A stretch of DNA of 64,000 nucleotides, from positions 124,001 to 188,000 of the forward strand of contig CAVZWL010000021.1 in NCBI GenBank assembly GCA_963778945.1, in the 5' to 3' direction. The stretch comes from Fen-1254 sp963778945 (GTDB lineage Bacteria; Bacteroidota; Ignavibacteria; UBA10030). Both the position numbers and the translations under genes were made by a program. The notes under the pieces were generated by a model. It searched no databases, was not told the origin of the DNA, and saw nothing but the letters and a program-made list of their open reading frames with translations. Shown here in pieces: positions 44,801-53,205 of the stretch (position 1 is its first letter; the number at the start of each line of letters is the position of its first letter).

Positions 44801-44963
44801 CGCCGAGATATGCCGTGTTACCCGCGATCACGATACTATTGACCTGACCTTGTGCATCGACGGGTGAATCGAACCAACTTTTCAACGTTTGGCTTTGAGA
44901 AAAAAGAGATTGAACCGAAATAGAAAGAAAGGTGATTACAAAAAAAAGTATCCGCTTGACCAT
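41879..44963 (-). CDS. Secreted delta-60-repeat propeller protein with type IX sorting domain, frameshifted
   Basis: About 1,027 residues in two frames. The first (44963 to about 44495) has a signal peptide (ILFFVITFLSISVQSLFSQ) and the first repeats; a one-base shift near 44490-44500 continues as IAGQARGCGAAFD into the long frame ending at 41879. At least ten repeats of the type YIGGxFxxxxGxxxxxLAAxDxxTG...WNP form a propeller as in delta-60/DUF5122 proteins. A choice-of-anchor/ASPM-like domain follows (LQVLPKSLAFGNVVL). The last 85 residues are the T9SS sorting domain, with LLQNYPNPFNP, IKIFNAIGQEV, FASGIYFF and KKMILLK. Probably a surface-displayed adhesin or scaffold. Function unknown. 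Confidence 0.85.
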
Positions 44964-45076
44964 TGATGCCTCGCTCGTTTAGAGATATCTGATAGTGTGT
45001 GGACTCAATTCCAAAACATGATTTATCTCGTCCTAGTTCCGATACGAAGTGATACGCGGCACAAGCGGATACCAAG

Positions 45077-45093
45077 AGTAGAAATTTTCTACT
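45077..45093. promoter_or_regulatory. Perfect palindrome upstream of propeller gene
   Basis: AGTAGAAA and TTTCTACT surround a single T, 114 bases upstream of the propeller-protein start and within its 5' region. It could be a repressor or activator site; no regulator is identified. Confidence 0.4.
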
Positions 45094-45143
45094 ATCCGTG
45101 ATCATCGATTTTATTCAAGTTAAGTGTATGAAGCCGGAAAAAG

Positions 45144-45956
45144 CTATGTACGCCCGGTTATTATCGACTTTTGTGCTATTCGATCCGCCAATTTCGGAGC
45201 GATGAGTTTCACCCATGGTCCGATTTTTCCCTTGAAGCCGATATTCAGTTCGCGCTTTCGTTTTTCAACAGCAGAAAGAATCATCCGAGCACACCGGTCT
45301 ACAGACATAACGTTGCTTTCATTCAAATGACTTTTTCCGATTGGCTTTCCGTCCGGACCTAATGCCCGCTCTCGCATTTCTGTTGCGACGAAGCCGGGAT
45401 AGATCATAGTGACCGTCACCCCTGAATCGGCTAATTCAATTCTTAAGGAATCGAAGAATCCCGCCATGGCATGCTTGCTCGCAGCATATCCGGTTCTAGT
45501 CGGGACGCCGTTTTTCCCCGTAAGACTGGAGATACCGACAATTCTTCCGCGATATTGTTTGAGATAAGGAAGTGCGTAATGTGTACAATAGACGCTGCCA
45601 AGGTAATTCACTTTCATAAGGGTTTCAAACAACTCGAGGTCTTTCACATCCTCAAAGTTGCTGTACATGGTCAAGCCGGCATTATTGATGAGCATATCGA
45701 TATGCTGATACGCATCGACGGTTTTTTGTATGAGTGCAGCACATTCCTGCTGCCGGCTTACATCCGTTGGAATTGCCAAGGCCTTTCCGTTAAGCTGTTT
45801 ACATTCCTGTGCCAATTGAGAAAGTTTTTCACTATTGCGAGATGCTAATGCCAGAAAAGCTCCTTTCCTCGCAAGCTGGAGTGCAAGCTCCCGTCCGATT
45901 CCGCTGGAAGCGCCGGTAATAATAATAACTTGTTCGTTGAAAGAGGTTGTCATCAC
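45144..45956 (-). CDS. Short-chain dehydrogenase/reductase (SDR)
   Basis: A 270-residue classical SDR. The Rossmann motif TGASSGIGREL is near residues 15-25, NNAGLTMYSNF follows (about 90), and the catalytic Ser (GISSLTG), Tyr and Lys (YAASKHA) are in place. SRN after the second strand suggests NADPH preference. The C-terminal region with NIGFKGKIGPWVKLIAPKLAD resembles DltE/YdfG-like or retinol-type enzymes with a membrane-near tail. Substrate unknown. It appears to be transcribed alone. Confidence 0.9.
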   Translation of the reverse strand: MMTTSFNEQVIIITGASSGIGRELALQLARKGAFLALASRNSEKLSQLAQECKQLNGKALAIPTDVSRQQECAALIQKTVDAYQHIDMLINNAGLTMYSNFEDVKDLELFETLMKVNYLGSVYCTHYALPYLKQYRGRIVGISSLTGKNGVPTRTGYAASKHAMAGFFDSLRIELADSGVTVTMIYPGFVATEMRERALGPDGKPIGKSHLNESNVMSVDRCARMILSAVEKRKRELNIGFKGKIGPWVKLIAPKLADRIAQKSIITGRT

Positions 45957-46237
45957 ACTTTCCCTTTTTTATAGAGGAAAATTCCAATGCTTATAAGTTC
46001 AATCTAAACTTTCGCGCAGCAAGAATCAACGAGTCACGCTTGAGAAAATCAATCAGCTCTTCTTATTTTTCCATATGCGATGGTTCCGGTTGTATTTGCT
46101 AACACCGTGCCGAAAAAATAAAAATGTCATACGCATGAATAGAAATGGTATATTTCACCAATTCTACTGCTCCTTTTGGATGCATGATGCAGCTTTTTCT
46201 TATATTACAAAGACTGAGAACAAAAAAAGGAAAAGGT

Positions 46238-47221
46238 GTGAAGCGATACTCTTGTTTATGTATTATAATATTCTTTATGATCGGATTATTCGAAAGTATG
46301 TACGGTCAGGGGCGATCCATCATGCCCGATGTTCAAACAAATCGGATTGCAGTTACATTTGACGACCTCCCGCTCAACATTGCAGCGCATGTTTCCGATA
46401 CGGAGATGGATTCCATCGTAAGCCGATTGATTACGGAAATAAAACTAGAACATATTCCTGTTGTCGCCTTTGTCAATGAAATCAAACTGGAAGCCGGCGG
46501 CATACGAGACTCGGAACGCGTCCGAATTCTAAAGAAATGGCTCGATGCAGGAGTTGAGCTGGGAAATCATACATTTTCTCATGTCAGCGCCAATACGGTT
46601 CCGGTTTCCGTGTTTGAAGCGGACATCGTTAAGGGGGAGCGAACGATCAAAGAACTTCTTGCGGCACTGGGAAAAACGCCCCGGTGGTTTCGCCATCCTT
46701 TTCTTCACGTGGGAAGACGAATAACAGCCCGCGATTCGATCGAGAATTTTCTTAAACAGCACGGCTACACAGTCGCGCCCGTAACCATCGATAATGGAGA
46801 ATGGATATTTTCTGCAGCGTTTGATAAGGCCTATAAGCTCAATGATACTGTTGTCATGCATCGATGGGGAACCGAATATATTGCATATATGCGCTGGAAA
46901 CTGAAATACTGGGAGGGGTTTTCTCAAAAACTCTTCGGAAGAAATATTCGACACGTTCTTTTGATTCATTCGAACCGCATCAATTCATTTTATTTCCGCG
47001 ACTTGTGCCGTATGATCCGGGGGGAAGGATACTCTTTTGTCTCTCTGGATTCAGCGCTGCAGGACCCGGCATATCAAACTCCGGATACGTATACCGGCGG
47101 TTGGGGGATCTCGTGGCTGGATCATTGGGCAATGACACAGCAAAAGCCGAAATCTTTTTACGCAGATGAGCCGCGTGTTCCTCAGGAAATCCTGGATTAC
47201 ACCGGAATCGAAAGCGAATAG
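46238..47221 (+). CDS. Secreted polysaccharide deacetylase (NodB domain)
   Basis: A 327-residue exported carbohydrate esterase. I start it at the GTG at 46238, with AAAGGAAAAGG just upstream, because the signal peptide (CLCIIIFFMIGLFESMYGQ) then comes first; the frame is open 93 bases further. The NodB domain has IAVTFDDLPLN (metal Asp), ELGNHTFSHVSANT (metal HxxxH), RWFRHPFLHVG and LLIHSNRIN. Such enzymes deacetylate peptidoglycan or other N-acetyl sugars. It ends in front of a strong palindrome at 47232. The gap 45957-46237 upstream shows no other gene. Confidence 0.88.
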   Translation: MKRYSCLCIIIFFMIGLFESMYGQGRSIMPDVQTNRIAVTFDDLPLNIAAHVSDTEMDSIVSRLITEIKLEHIPVVAFVNEIKLEAGGIRDSERVRILKKWLDAGVELGNHTFSHVSANTVPVSVFEADIVKGERTIKELLAALGKTPRWFRHPFLHVGRRITARDSIENFLKQHGYTVAPVTIDNGEWIFSAAFDKAYKLNDTVVMHRWGTEYIAYMRWKLKYWEGFSQKLFGRNIRHVLLIHSNRINSFYFRDLCRMIRGEGYSFVSLDSALQDPAYQTPDTYTGGWGISWLDHWAMTQQKPKSFYADEPRVPQEILDYTGIESE

Positions 47222-47231
47222 ACACCTGAAT

Positions 47232-47269
47232 AGAGACCTTGCGAAGGTCTACACCTTCGCAAGGTCTCT
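47232..47269 (+). terminator. Long palindrome / probable transcript-end hairpin
   Basis: Two 17-base perfect arms (left arm AGAGACCTTGCGAAGGT) enclose a CTAC loop, 11 bases after the deacetylase stop, followed by CATTTTAG. It shares GACCTTGCGAAGG with the palindrome at 41762, so it is a repeat family member used in a terminator-like position. Confidence 0.6.
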
Positions 47270-47355
47270 CATTTTAGTATTTCCAAGCAACTTTCTTCCT
47301 CTTTCTGCATCTTTACTTAGAAGAGTAAAAGAATTCATTACAGGATACCGTATTT

Positions 47356-47898
47356 GTGGCAAGCGACTCGGAACTACTCGAACAGATGCACTTAAACGAT
47401 AGTCAGGCATTTGCTGATCTTTACGATCGATATAAAATGAGCGTTTACCGTTATTGCCTGAAGGTCTTGGCTGATCCTGCGGCCGCAGAAGATGCAACTC
47501 ATGAGACTTTCCTGAAAATGTTTTCACATGCCGGAACTTTGCAAAATCCGCAGGCACTCCGCGTTTGGTTGTTGATTACTGCTCGAAATGAAGCAATGAT
47601 GTACTTCCGCCGGCAAAGAAGGAACGGTACATGTGCGGATGACGATGTATGCACCGAGCAAACCCCGCACGACCTGACTGTGAGTACGGAAACAACCGAG
47701 ATTGTTCAAACATTGCTATGCCAATTGAAAACGGAATATCGTGAGGTGCTGGTTTTGCAGCACTATGAACAACTCTCGTATGCCGAAATAGCATCGATTA
47801 CCGGCGATTCAGAAAGCTCTGTGAAATCCCGGTTATATAAAGCGCGCAAAGCATTAATGGAAAAATTGAAATTGGTACTACGCATAGGTGAATTATGA
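47356..47898 (+). CDS. ECF-type RNA polymerase sigma factor
   Basis: A 180-residue group 4 sigma factor. Region 2 (about 20-85) includes FADLYDRYKMSVYRYCLKVL and DATHETFLKMF; region 4 (about 125-172) has LKTEYREVLVLQHYEQLSYAEIA and SVKSRLYKARKALMEKL, the -35-binding helix-turn-helix. The start is the GTG at 47356. Its stop overlaps the start of the anti-sigma gene (ATGA), so the two proteins are made in step. The target promoters are unknown. Confidence 0.93.
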   Translation: MASDSELLEQMHLNDSQAFADLYDRYKMSVYRYCLKVLADPAAAEDATHETFLKMFSHAGTLQNPQALRVWLLITARNEAMMYFRRQRRNGTCADDDVCTEQTPHDLTVSTETTEIVQTLLCQLKTEYREVLVLQHYEQLSYAEIASITGDSESSVKSRLYKARKALMEKLKLVLRIGEL

Positions 47899-48351
47899 AT
47901 TGCATCCATACGCAAGAATCTCTCAGTCAATGGATAGACGGCGAATTTTCAGTCGGCATTGAAGCGGAGTTATTCGGACATCTCCGTGACTGTGAAGAAT
48001 GCCGCGCTTTTTTCAAGAATCTTCTCATGCTGAACCACAAACTTTCTTCCGTGCAAACGCTGCAAGTTCCGGCTTCGCTGGATCGGCGTATTCTTTCTCT
48101 GCCTTCATCGGCAAAAAATCCGAAAAGCCGCATTCAAAAGCCTGTGGCTGGATCGAATGTATTCTTTTCGCACCGTGTCCCTGTCCGTCCTGGTGTCCAT
48201 CATTCTAACAGTATTTGTTTCATCATTCTGGTATCGGTATTTACATTCACAGCCGCAGCAAACTTTCGTCTGCCTTACTCCGCTTCCGGAGGTTGAAGTA
48301 ACCGGTTATGTTGTCGTCGGCCATTTACCGTCGAAAGGAAACCACCGATGA
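47895..48351 (+). CDS. Zinc-finger (zf-HC2) membrane anti-sigma factor, frameshifted
   Basis: About 151 residues. The first frame gives the zf-HC2 domain with HLRDCEECRAFF (HxxxCxxC, about 31-41), which holds the sigma factor. The frame is lost at a run of six A (48112-48118); a neighbouring frame continues as RKAAFKSLWLDRMYSF, then the membrane helix SLSVLVSIILTVFVSSFWY and a short periplasmic tail ending at 48351. That stop overlaps the next start by four bases (ATGA), the same coupling as at its own start, which supports the corrected frame. One missing A would restore it. Confidence 0.78.
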
Positions 48352-49148
48352 AAAATAAATCCAGCATCCTCGTATTCTTGATCGTTATGTCCTGTGCTGT
48401 CTGCACCGTACACGCACAGAATAATAGTCTTCCTCAGCCGGATAAAAATATTCCGCATGATAAAGAACCTGTCGCCATAAACATTATCAACCCGGAATAT
48501 CCGGCAAACATGTTAAAAGACGGCTTGGAAGCAAATGTATACATACGGGCACTGATCGATGTCAACGGCAACGTTACAGAAACACGAACTGAAAGAATAG
48601 AGGTCTTCTCAACAAAAACATCCGGAAAAACCGATAAGCCCGGAGAGCAAAAAGAACAGGGTAAAGCATTCGAAGAAGCAGTCGATGCAGCGGCTAAACA
48701 ATGTAAATTTTCCCCGGCACAAATGCAGGGAAAACCTGTAGCCGTCTGGGTAACGATTCCTTTCCATTTCAAGCTGAAGGACAGCGGCCGTGAGGATTCG
48801 GAAATAAATTCAGATTCAATCCGGACGATTATCGAGAACATTTTCAAAGGAACGGATTTTAAAAAATACAAAACACACATCGGAAAATCCGCTTTTCTTA
48901 TTTATAATACTAGAATGCTGGATCTTCTCAGCGTCTTGAAGGGGGAACAGAAGGATGTTCGTCTTACGGAGAAAATTGGACGGCAGAATGTAGACTGCAG
49001 GATCAACATCAACGATGGAAACGATATGGCGATCGTTGAATGGACATCGCAGCTCCCTAAGGGGAAGAATAAACGGATTCATACCATTGTTCTCTCAAAG
49101 AATACAGAGAATATCTGGAAGATCATCCGATGGCATGTAAGCTTTTAG
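48348..49148 (+). CDS. Exported protein with TonB C-terminal-like domain
   Basis: A 266-residue protein with a signal peptide (ILVFLIVMSCAVCTVHAQ). Residues about 45-145 match the TonB C-terminal fold: NPEYPANMLKDGLEANVYIRALIDVNGNVTE, then CKFSPAQMQGKPVAVWVTIPFHFKL. TonB transmits proton-motive energy to outer-membrane receptors, but this copy lacks a membrane anchor and Pro-rich spacer, so it may instead act as a periplasmic sensor or partner. The last 110 residues match nothing I know. Translational coupling to the anti-sigma gene suggests a role in the same signalling system. Confidence 0.75.
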   Translation: MKNKSSILVFLIVMSCAVCTVHAQNNSLPQPDKNIPHDKEPVAINIINPEYPANMLKDGLEANVYIRALIDVNGNVTETRTERIEVFSTKTSGKTDKPGEQKEQGKAFEEAVDAAAKQCKFSPAQMQGKPVAVWVTIPFHFKLKDSGREDSEINSDSIRTIIENIFKGTDFKKYKTHIGKSAFLIYNTRMLDLLSVLKGEQKDVRLTEKIGRQNVDCRININDGNDMAIVEWTSQLPKGKNKRIHTIVLSKNTENIWKIIRWHVSF

Positions 49149-49224
49149 TGGTGTATCAAATAAAGAGGACTGTTACCTCGCAATGCGAAGGCCGGAGATA
49201 AGAAAGTCCCGAATCGGAGAATTC

Positions 49225-49557
49225 ATGAAACGGTTTCTGCTCTTCCTCAGCATGCTGATTCTTGGCTGTGGGAACTCTTCAAAGTGGATATTCCTGGACT
49301 CACCGTCGATCATGGTGGCGACTCAACGCAGGATCATAGAGAAAAAAGAGCCCATCCTTTTTGTTCTTCACGATAAAGATGGAGAATGGCAGTTTCTTGC
49401 CGGTGAGAATTCACAAATAGATCAAGTGATCGAATTGACCCTTCGCAGTATCATTGTTCTCGACAGCAGTCTGACACAAGTATCAGGATTAGAACGCGGA
49501 TGGAAAGCACAACGAACAAATTTAAAATCCTCCTGGAATATTTCATCCTATCAATAA
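49225..49557 (+). CDS. Small lipoprotein of unknown function
   Basis: A 110-residue protein. The ATG at 49225 is preferred over one 42 bases upstream because CGGAGA precedes it and a lipoprotein signal (RFLLFLSMLILGC) follows. The mature part contains VATQRRIIEKKEPILFVLHD, EWQFLAGEN and LERGWKAQRTN, a pattern I have seen in small uncharacterised bacterial proteins that read VTTRxVxxxGxPILxVxHD...WQF. It may belong to the sigma-factor operon, 76 bases after the TonB-like gene. Confidence 0.6.
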   Translation: MKRFLLFLSMLILGCGNSSKWIFLDSPSIMVATQRRIIEKKEPILFVLHDKDGEWQFLAGENSQIDQVIELTLRSIIVLDSSLTQVSGLERGWKAQRTNLKSSWNISSYQ

Positions 49558-49610
49558 CGGGACTGCTTCGGTCATGCACACATCCCGCCGCCGCGCACAA
49601 GAAACAAAAG

Positions 49611-49640
49611 AATGTCCCGAAGCGCCGACTCCGGGACATT
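49611..49640 (-). terminator. Terminator of the tig-clpP-clpX operon
   Basis: A perfect AATGTCCCG / CGGGACATT stem, followed on the minus strand by CTTTTGTTTC, lies 25 bases after the clpX stop. Confidence 0.65.
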
Positions 49641-49665
49641 GCAAAAACAACTGATACATTTCTTG

Positions 49666-50925
49666 TTACGCCGATTTTCTTTCTTCGTACAGATAAATCG
49701 GTTCTTTGGATTTAAGGATCGTATCGCGCGTGATAATGCATTTCGAAACATTATGACGTGAAGGCAGATTGTACATAATATCCAGCATCACAGATTCGAT
49801 AATTGATCGAAGCGCACGCGCACCCGTTCCGCGTTCCATCGCTCTATCGACAACCATCTTCAACGCGTTTTCTTCAAATTCCAGCTCCACGCCTTCCAGC
49901 GCAAAAAGTTTTTGATACTGCTTAACCAGTGCATTGCGCGGACGGGATAAAATATCGAGCAGCGCTACTTCATCCAGAGGATCGAGCGTTGACGTTACCG
50001 GCAGCCGCCCGACAAATTCCGGAATCAATCCGTACTTCAGCAAATCGTCCGGCTCTACCTGCGCCAGAAGCCGCTCCCGCGATTTGCTTTTCTTGCCGTG
50101 TACATCGGCTCCGAAACCGACCGGGTTCTGGCTGACTCTGCGTTCGATGATTTTTTCCAATCCCTCGAACGCTCCGCCGCAAATAAACAGAATATTTTTT
50201 GTGTTGACGTTAATCAGGCTCTGCTCCGGATGCTTCCTTCCGCCTTTGGGCGGGACTCCGGCGATCGTTCCTTCCAGAATTTTCAGCAGCGCCTGCTGAA
50301 CGCCTTCGCCCGATACATCGCGCGTAATGGAGGCACTATCGCTTTTGCGTGCAATCTTATCGATCTCATCGATATAGACGATGCCGCGTTCCGCTTTTTC
50401 GATATTATAATCCGCATTCTGCAGCAGGTACACCAGAATGGTTTCTACATCGTCGCCGACATATCCCGCCTCCGTCAGCGTGGTTGCATCGGCAATGGCA
50501 AAGGGAACATCGAGAATGCGTGCAAGCGTTTGTGCAAGAAGCGTCTTGCCGGTTCCGGTAGGACCGATAAGCATAATATTGCTTTTTTCAATTTCAACAT
50601 CGTCGAGATTCGGCATAGCATCGTTGGTATCGATGCGCTTGTAATGATTATAGACCGCGACCGAGAGAGTGCGTTTGGCAAAATCCTGACCGATAACAAA
50701 TTCGTCGAGCGCATTCTTAATATCGAGCGGTGTGAGAGACCGGCGGAATCCAATCTTGCGGGCATTGATTGCCGCCATGTTGTTTTTGATAATATCTACG
50801 GAACTCGCAACGCACAAATCGCATATATACACATCGGGTCCTGCGATGATACTGTTCACTTCTTCCGGTGTGCGTCCGCAAAACGAACATGCAATTTTAT
50901 CGTTCTGACGCGTTTTCTGGCTCAT
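49666..50925 (-). CDS. clpX: ATP-dependent Clp protease ATP-binding subunit ClpX
   Basis: A 419-residue AAA+ unfoldase that feeds substrates to ClpP. The N-terminal zinc finger is complete (CSFCGRT at about 13 and YICDLC at about 33). Walker A is MLIGPTGTGKTLLAQTLA, Walker B IVYIDEIDKIA, and the pore and IGF-loop regions include GYVGDDVE and the ICGGAF / NPVGFGA segment. Length is normal. It follows clpP by 35 bases. Confidence 0.98.
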   Translation of the reverse strand: MSQKTRQNDKIACSFCGRTPEEVNSIIAGPDVYICDLCVASSVDIIKNNMAAINARKIGFRRSLTPLDIKNALDEFVIGQDFAKRTLSVAVYNHYKRIDTNDAMPNLDDVEIEKSNIMLIGPTGTGKTLLAQTLARILDVPFAIADATTLTEAGYVGDDVETILVYLLQNADYNIEKAERGIVYIDEIDKIARKSDSASITRDVSGEGVQQALLKILEGTIAGVPPKGGRKHPEQSLINVNTKNILFICGGAFEGLEKIIERRVSQNPVGFGADVHGKKSKSRERLLAQVEPDDLLKYGLIPEFVGRLPVTSTLDPLDEVALLDILSRPRNALVKQYQKLFALEGVELEFEENALKMVVDRAMERGTGARALRSIIESVMLDIMYNLPSRHNVSKCIITRDTILKSKEPIYLYEERKSA

Positions 50926-50960
50926 ACATTCTCCACGTTAGTCTTATCAAAAACTCGAAT

Positions 50961-51587
50961 CTAATCTTTTTTCTTCGTCTCGCTTGTGCGTTTGAGAAAG
51001 ATGTTGTCGATCAATCCGTAGTCTTTCGCTTCTGCAGCTGCAAGATAATAATCCCGATCCGTATCTTTTCCAATCTGGTCGAGCGTCCTGCCTGTATGCA
51101 GTGCAAGAATTTCATTGATCTTTATTTTCGTTTTCAAAATTTCTTCCGCCTGGATACTGATATCCGACGCAGTTCCCTGCACTCCGCCCCACGGCTGATG
51201 AATCATAATCCGCGTATTTGGAAGTGCGGCTCTTTTTCCTTTTGCACCGCCTGCCATAAGAACAGCCGCCATACTCGCTGCCATTCCGATACAGATTGTG
51301 GAAACATCTGGCCGAATATACTGCATCGTGTCGTAAATCGCAAGGCCTGCGCTCACACTGCCGCCCGGGCTGTTGATATAGAGGTGAATATCCTTGTCCG
51401 GGTCTTCGGATTCAAGGAAAAGAAGCTGCGCAATGACCAGGCTGGCAATCGTATCGTCGATTGCTGTGCTGAGGAAAACAATACGCTCTTTCAACAGGCG
51501 GGAAAAAATATCGAATGACCGTTCGCCGCGGCCCGTCTGTTCGACAACGATAGGAACCAATTGATTATATATTGTAGAATATGGCAC
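50961..51587 (-). CDS. clpP: ATP-dependent Clp protease proteolytic subunit
   Basis: A 208-residue serine protease that forms a double heptamer ring. LYINSPGGSVSAGLAIYDTMQ is the oxyanion region, the nucleophile is in CIGMAASMAAVLMAGG (about 102), His in NTRIMIHQPWGGVQGTASD (about 127) and Asp in DRDYYLAAAEAKDYGLID (about 176). It lies between tig and clpX, the widespread order tig-clpP-clpX. Confidence 0.98.
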   Translation of the reverse strand: MPYSTIYNQLVPIVVEQTGRGERSFDIFSRLLKERIVFLSTAIDDTIASLVIAQLLFLESEDPDKDIHLYINSPGGSVSAGLAIYDTMQYIRPDVSTICIGMAASMAAVLMAGGAKGKRAALPNTRIMIHQPWGGVQGTASDISIQAEEILKTKIKINEILALHTGRTLDQIGKDTDRDYYLAAAEAKDYGLIDNIFLKRTSETKKKD

Positions 51588-51607
51588 TTCAGTCTCCTTA
51601 AAACTTG

Positions 51608-52885
51608 TTACGCTTTTACAGCTTTCGTTTCCGGTACTTCCTTAATTTTCGCTGAATCGGTCAAAATCTTCAAAAGCTTATCGCTGACAATGCGATCCTT
51701 GATTTGATCTGAAGATTTGTAATAATCAACAAGCCGGTCTTTTGGAATTTTCATCCGTTCGGCATCTCGATCCGCCAATTTTTCCAGATCTTCATCCGTA
51801 ACATCGATAGCTTCCGCTTTGATCAGTTCTTCCCTGAGCAGCGCCCATTTGGACTGGTAGAGTGCATAAGGACGGTTTTGCTCGTCGAATTTTTCAATAT
51901 CAAAATCGTCGGGAAGTTTCTTGCCCGGATAATCGTTCTTCATTTCTTCAAGCAGGCGGTCCAGAACACTGCGGATGAGCGACTCAGGAACCTGAAACTC
52001 ATGACGTTTGATAATTTCCTCTGTGAGCGAGTTGATGACCTGACGCTCGGTCTGCTGCTTCCAGTAATCCTCAAGATCCTTCCGGATATCGGAGCGGAAC
52101 TGTTCGACCGATACTATCTTTCCTTTCGTCATTTTTTCCACAAGCGCCTGGTCCAATTCCGGAGTCACAATTTTTTCCACCTTTGTGACCGTTAAATCCG
52201 CATGGACGGCATGTTTGTGGTCGCCGTGCTCATGCTCGAACTGGACCCGATAGACTCCTTCTTTTTTCGCATTCGTCAGAGCGGTTTTAAACGGCTGCTC
52301 GAGATTTTCATCTGCAAGATAGAACCGGACGCCTGCGGTTCGTTTTCCGGGAATCGGTGCGCCCGATTCATCGACATCCTGCATATCGACCGTGACAATA
52401 TGCTCGGCATCGGCAGCGGCATCGGTTTCCTGGAACGAAGCATTACTGCGGCGCAAACGAAGAATTTCCTCTTCGACATCTTTATCCGTAACGGGATGGA
52501 CGGCTTTTTCGATTTCAATGCCCTTGTAGTCCTTTAACACAATTGCGGGGCGGACATCGTAGCGAATTTTAAATTTCGCTCCGGTCTCATGCTTAAAATC
52601 CAGATCGGTCAGTGTCGGCTCGCCGATAGGTTTCAGATTTTTTTCCCCTATCGCCTGACGGTAAAAATCGGATGCAATCGATTCCAGCGCTTCATGTTCG
52701 ATCAAATCGCCGTACAATTTTTTAATAATATCAACCGGAGCTTTTCCTTTTCGAAAACCCCGGATTTCCACTTTCTTTCGATATTCACCATACGCCTTGT
52801 TGAAATGGGGCTGCAATTCTTCCGGTGTTGTCTTAATTTCGATTTCACGCGAAACTTCTGAAAGATCTTGAATATTAATTTCCAC
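51608..52885 (-). CDS. tig: Trigger factor ribosome-associated chaperone
   Basis: A 425-residue chaperone that binds nascent chains at the ribosome exit. The ribosome-binding signature is RGFRKGKAPVDIIKKLYG (about 41-58); a peptidyl-prolyl isomerase-like domain follows, then the helical arm domain. The start is the GTG at 52885 with AAGGAACAG before it; the frame is open for another 54 bases but that part lies inside the tRNA gene. The first gene of the tig-clpP-clpX operon. Confidence 0.95.
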   Translation of the reverse strand: MEINIQDLSEVSREIEIKTTPEELQPHFNKAYGEYRKKVEIRGFRKGKAPVDIIKKLYGDLIEHEALESIASDFYRQAIGEKNLKPIGEPTLTDLDFKHETGAKFKIRYDVRPAIVLKDYKGIEIEKAVHPVTDKDVEEEILRLRRSNASFQETDAAADAEHIVTVDMQDVDESGAPIPGKRTAGVRFYLADENLEQPFKTALTNAKKEGVYRVQFEHEHGDHKHAVHADLTVTKVEKIVTPELDQALVEKMTKGKIVSVEQFRSDIRKDLEDYWKQQTERQVINSLTEEIIKRHEFQVPESLIRSVLDRLLEEMKNDYPGKKLPDDFDIEKFDEQNRPYALYQSKWALLREELIKAEAIDVTDEDLEKLADRDAERMKIPKDRLVDYYKSSDQIKDRIVSDKLLKILTDSAKIKEVPETKAVKA

Positions 52886-52912
52886 GAACTGTTCCTTTTT
52901 TTTATATTTTGG

Positions 52913-52994
52913 TAGGCACGGAGGGACTTGAACCCCCACGGATTACTCCACTAGCTCCTAAGGCTAGCGCGTCTGCCAGTTCCGCCACGTGCCC
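52913..52994 (-). tRNA. tRNA-Leu (anticodon UAG)
   Basis: An 82-base class II tRNA. The acceptor stem pairs GGGCACG with CGTGCCT, the anticodon arm has stem CTAGC/GCTAG and loop CTTAGGA giving anticodon TAG (leucine, CUN codons), a long variable arm follows, and the T arm contains GGTTCAAGTC. No CCA is encoded. It lies 27 bases upstream of the tig start on the same strand, so it may be cut from the same precursor RNA. Confidence 0.95.
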
Positions 52995-53082
52995 GCGGTA
53001 ATTTTTCCGCCTCCGGGAACGCGTATGCCCGCTCAAATGCGTGCCCGAATTCTAAAAAACGACACTGTATGATATTAAGTAA

Positions 53083-53131
53083 AAAAAGCTCAACTTTCAG
53101 AGTCTGAATAACCCCTTTTGTTGAGCTTTTT
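53083..53131. terminator. Bidirectional terminator
   Basis: AAAAAGCTCAAC and GTTGAGCTTTTT form a 12-bp stem with A-tract and T-tract flanks, between the TPR gene and tRNA-Leu. It probably ends the TPR transcript. Confidence 0.8.
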
Positions 53132-53205
53132 AATATAAAAACGAATCGAGTCAAAAGCAAAAAAGACTTTCCCTTTTTTGCCGGATTTCAAATAAAAAAC
53201 AGCAG

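Noticed and set aside
52913..52939. A longer start for trigger factor at 52939.
   Set aside because: It would place 18 residues (MGVQVPPC...) inside tRNA-Leu; the GTG at 52885 has a good ribosome-binding site.
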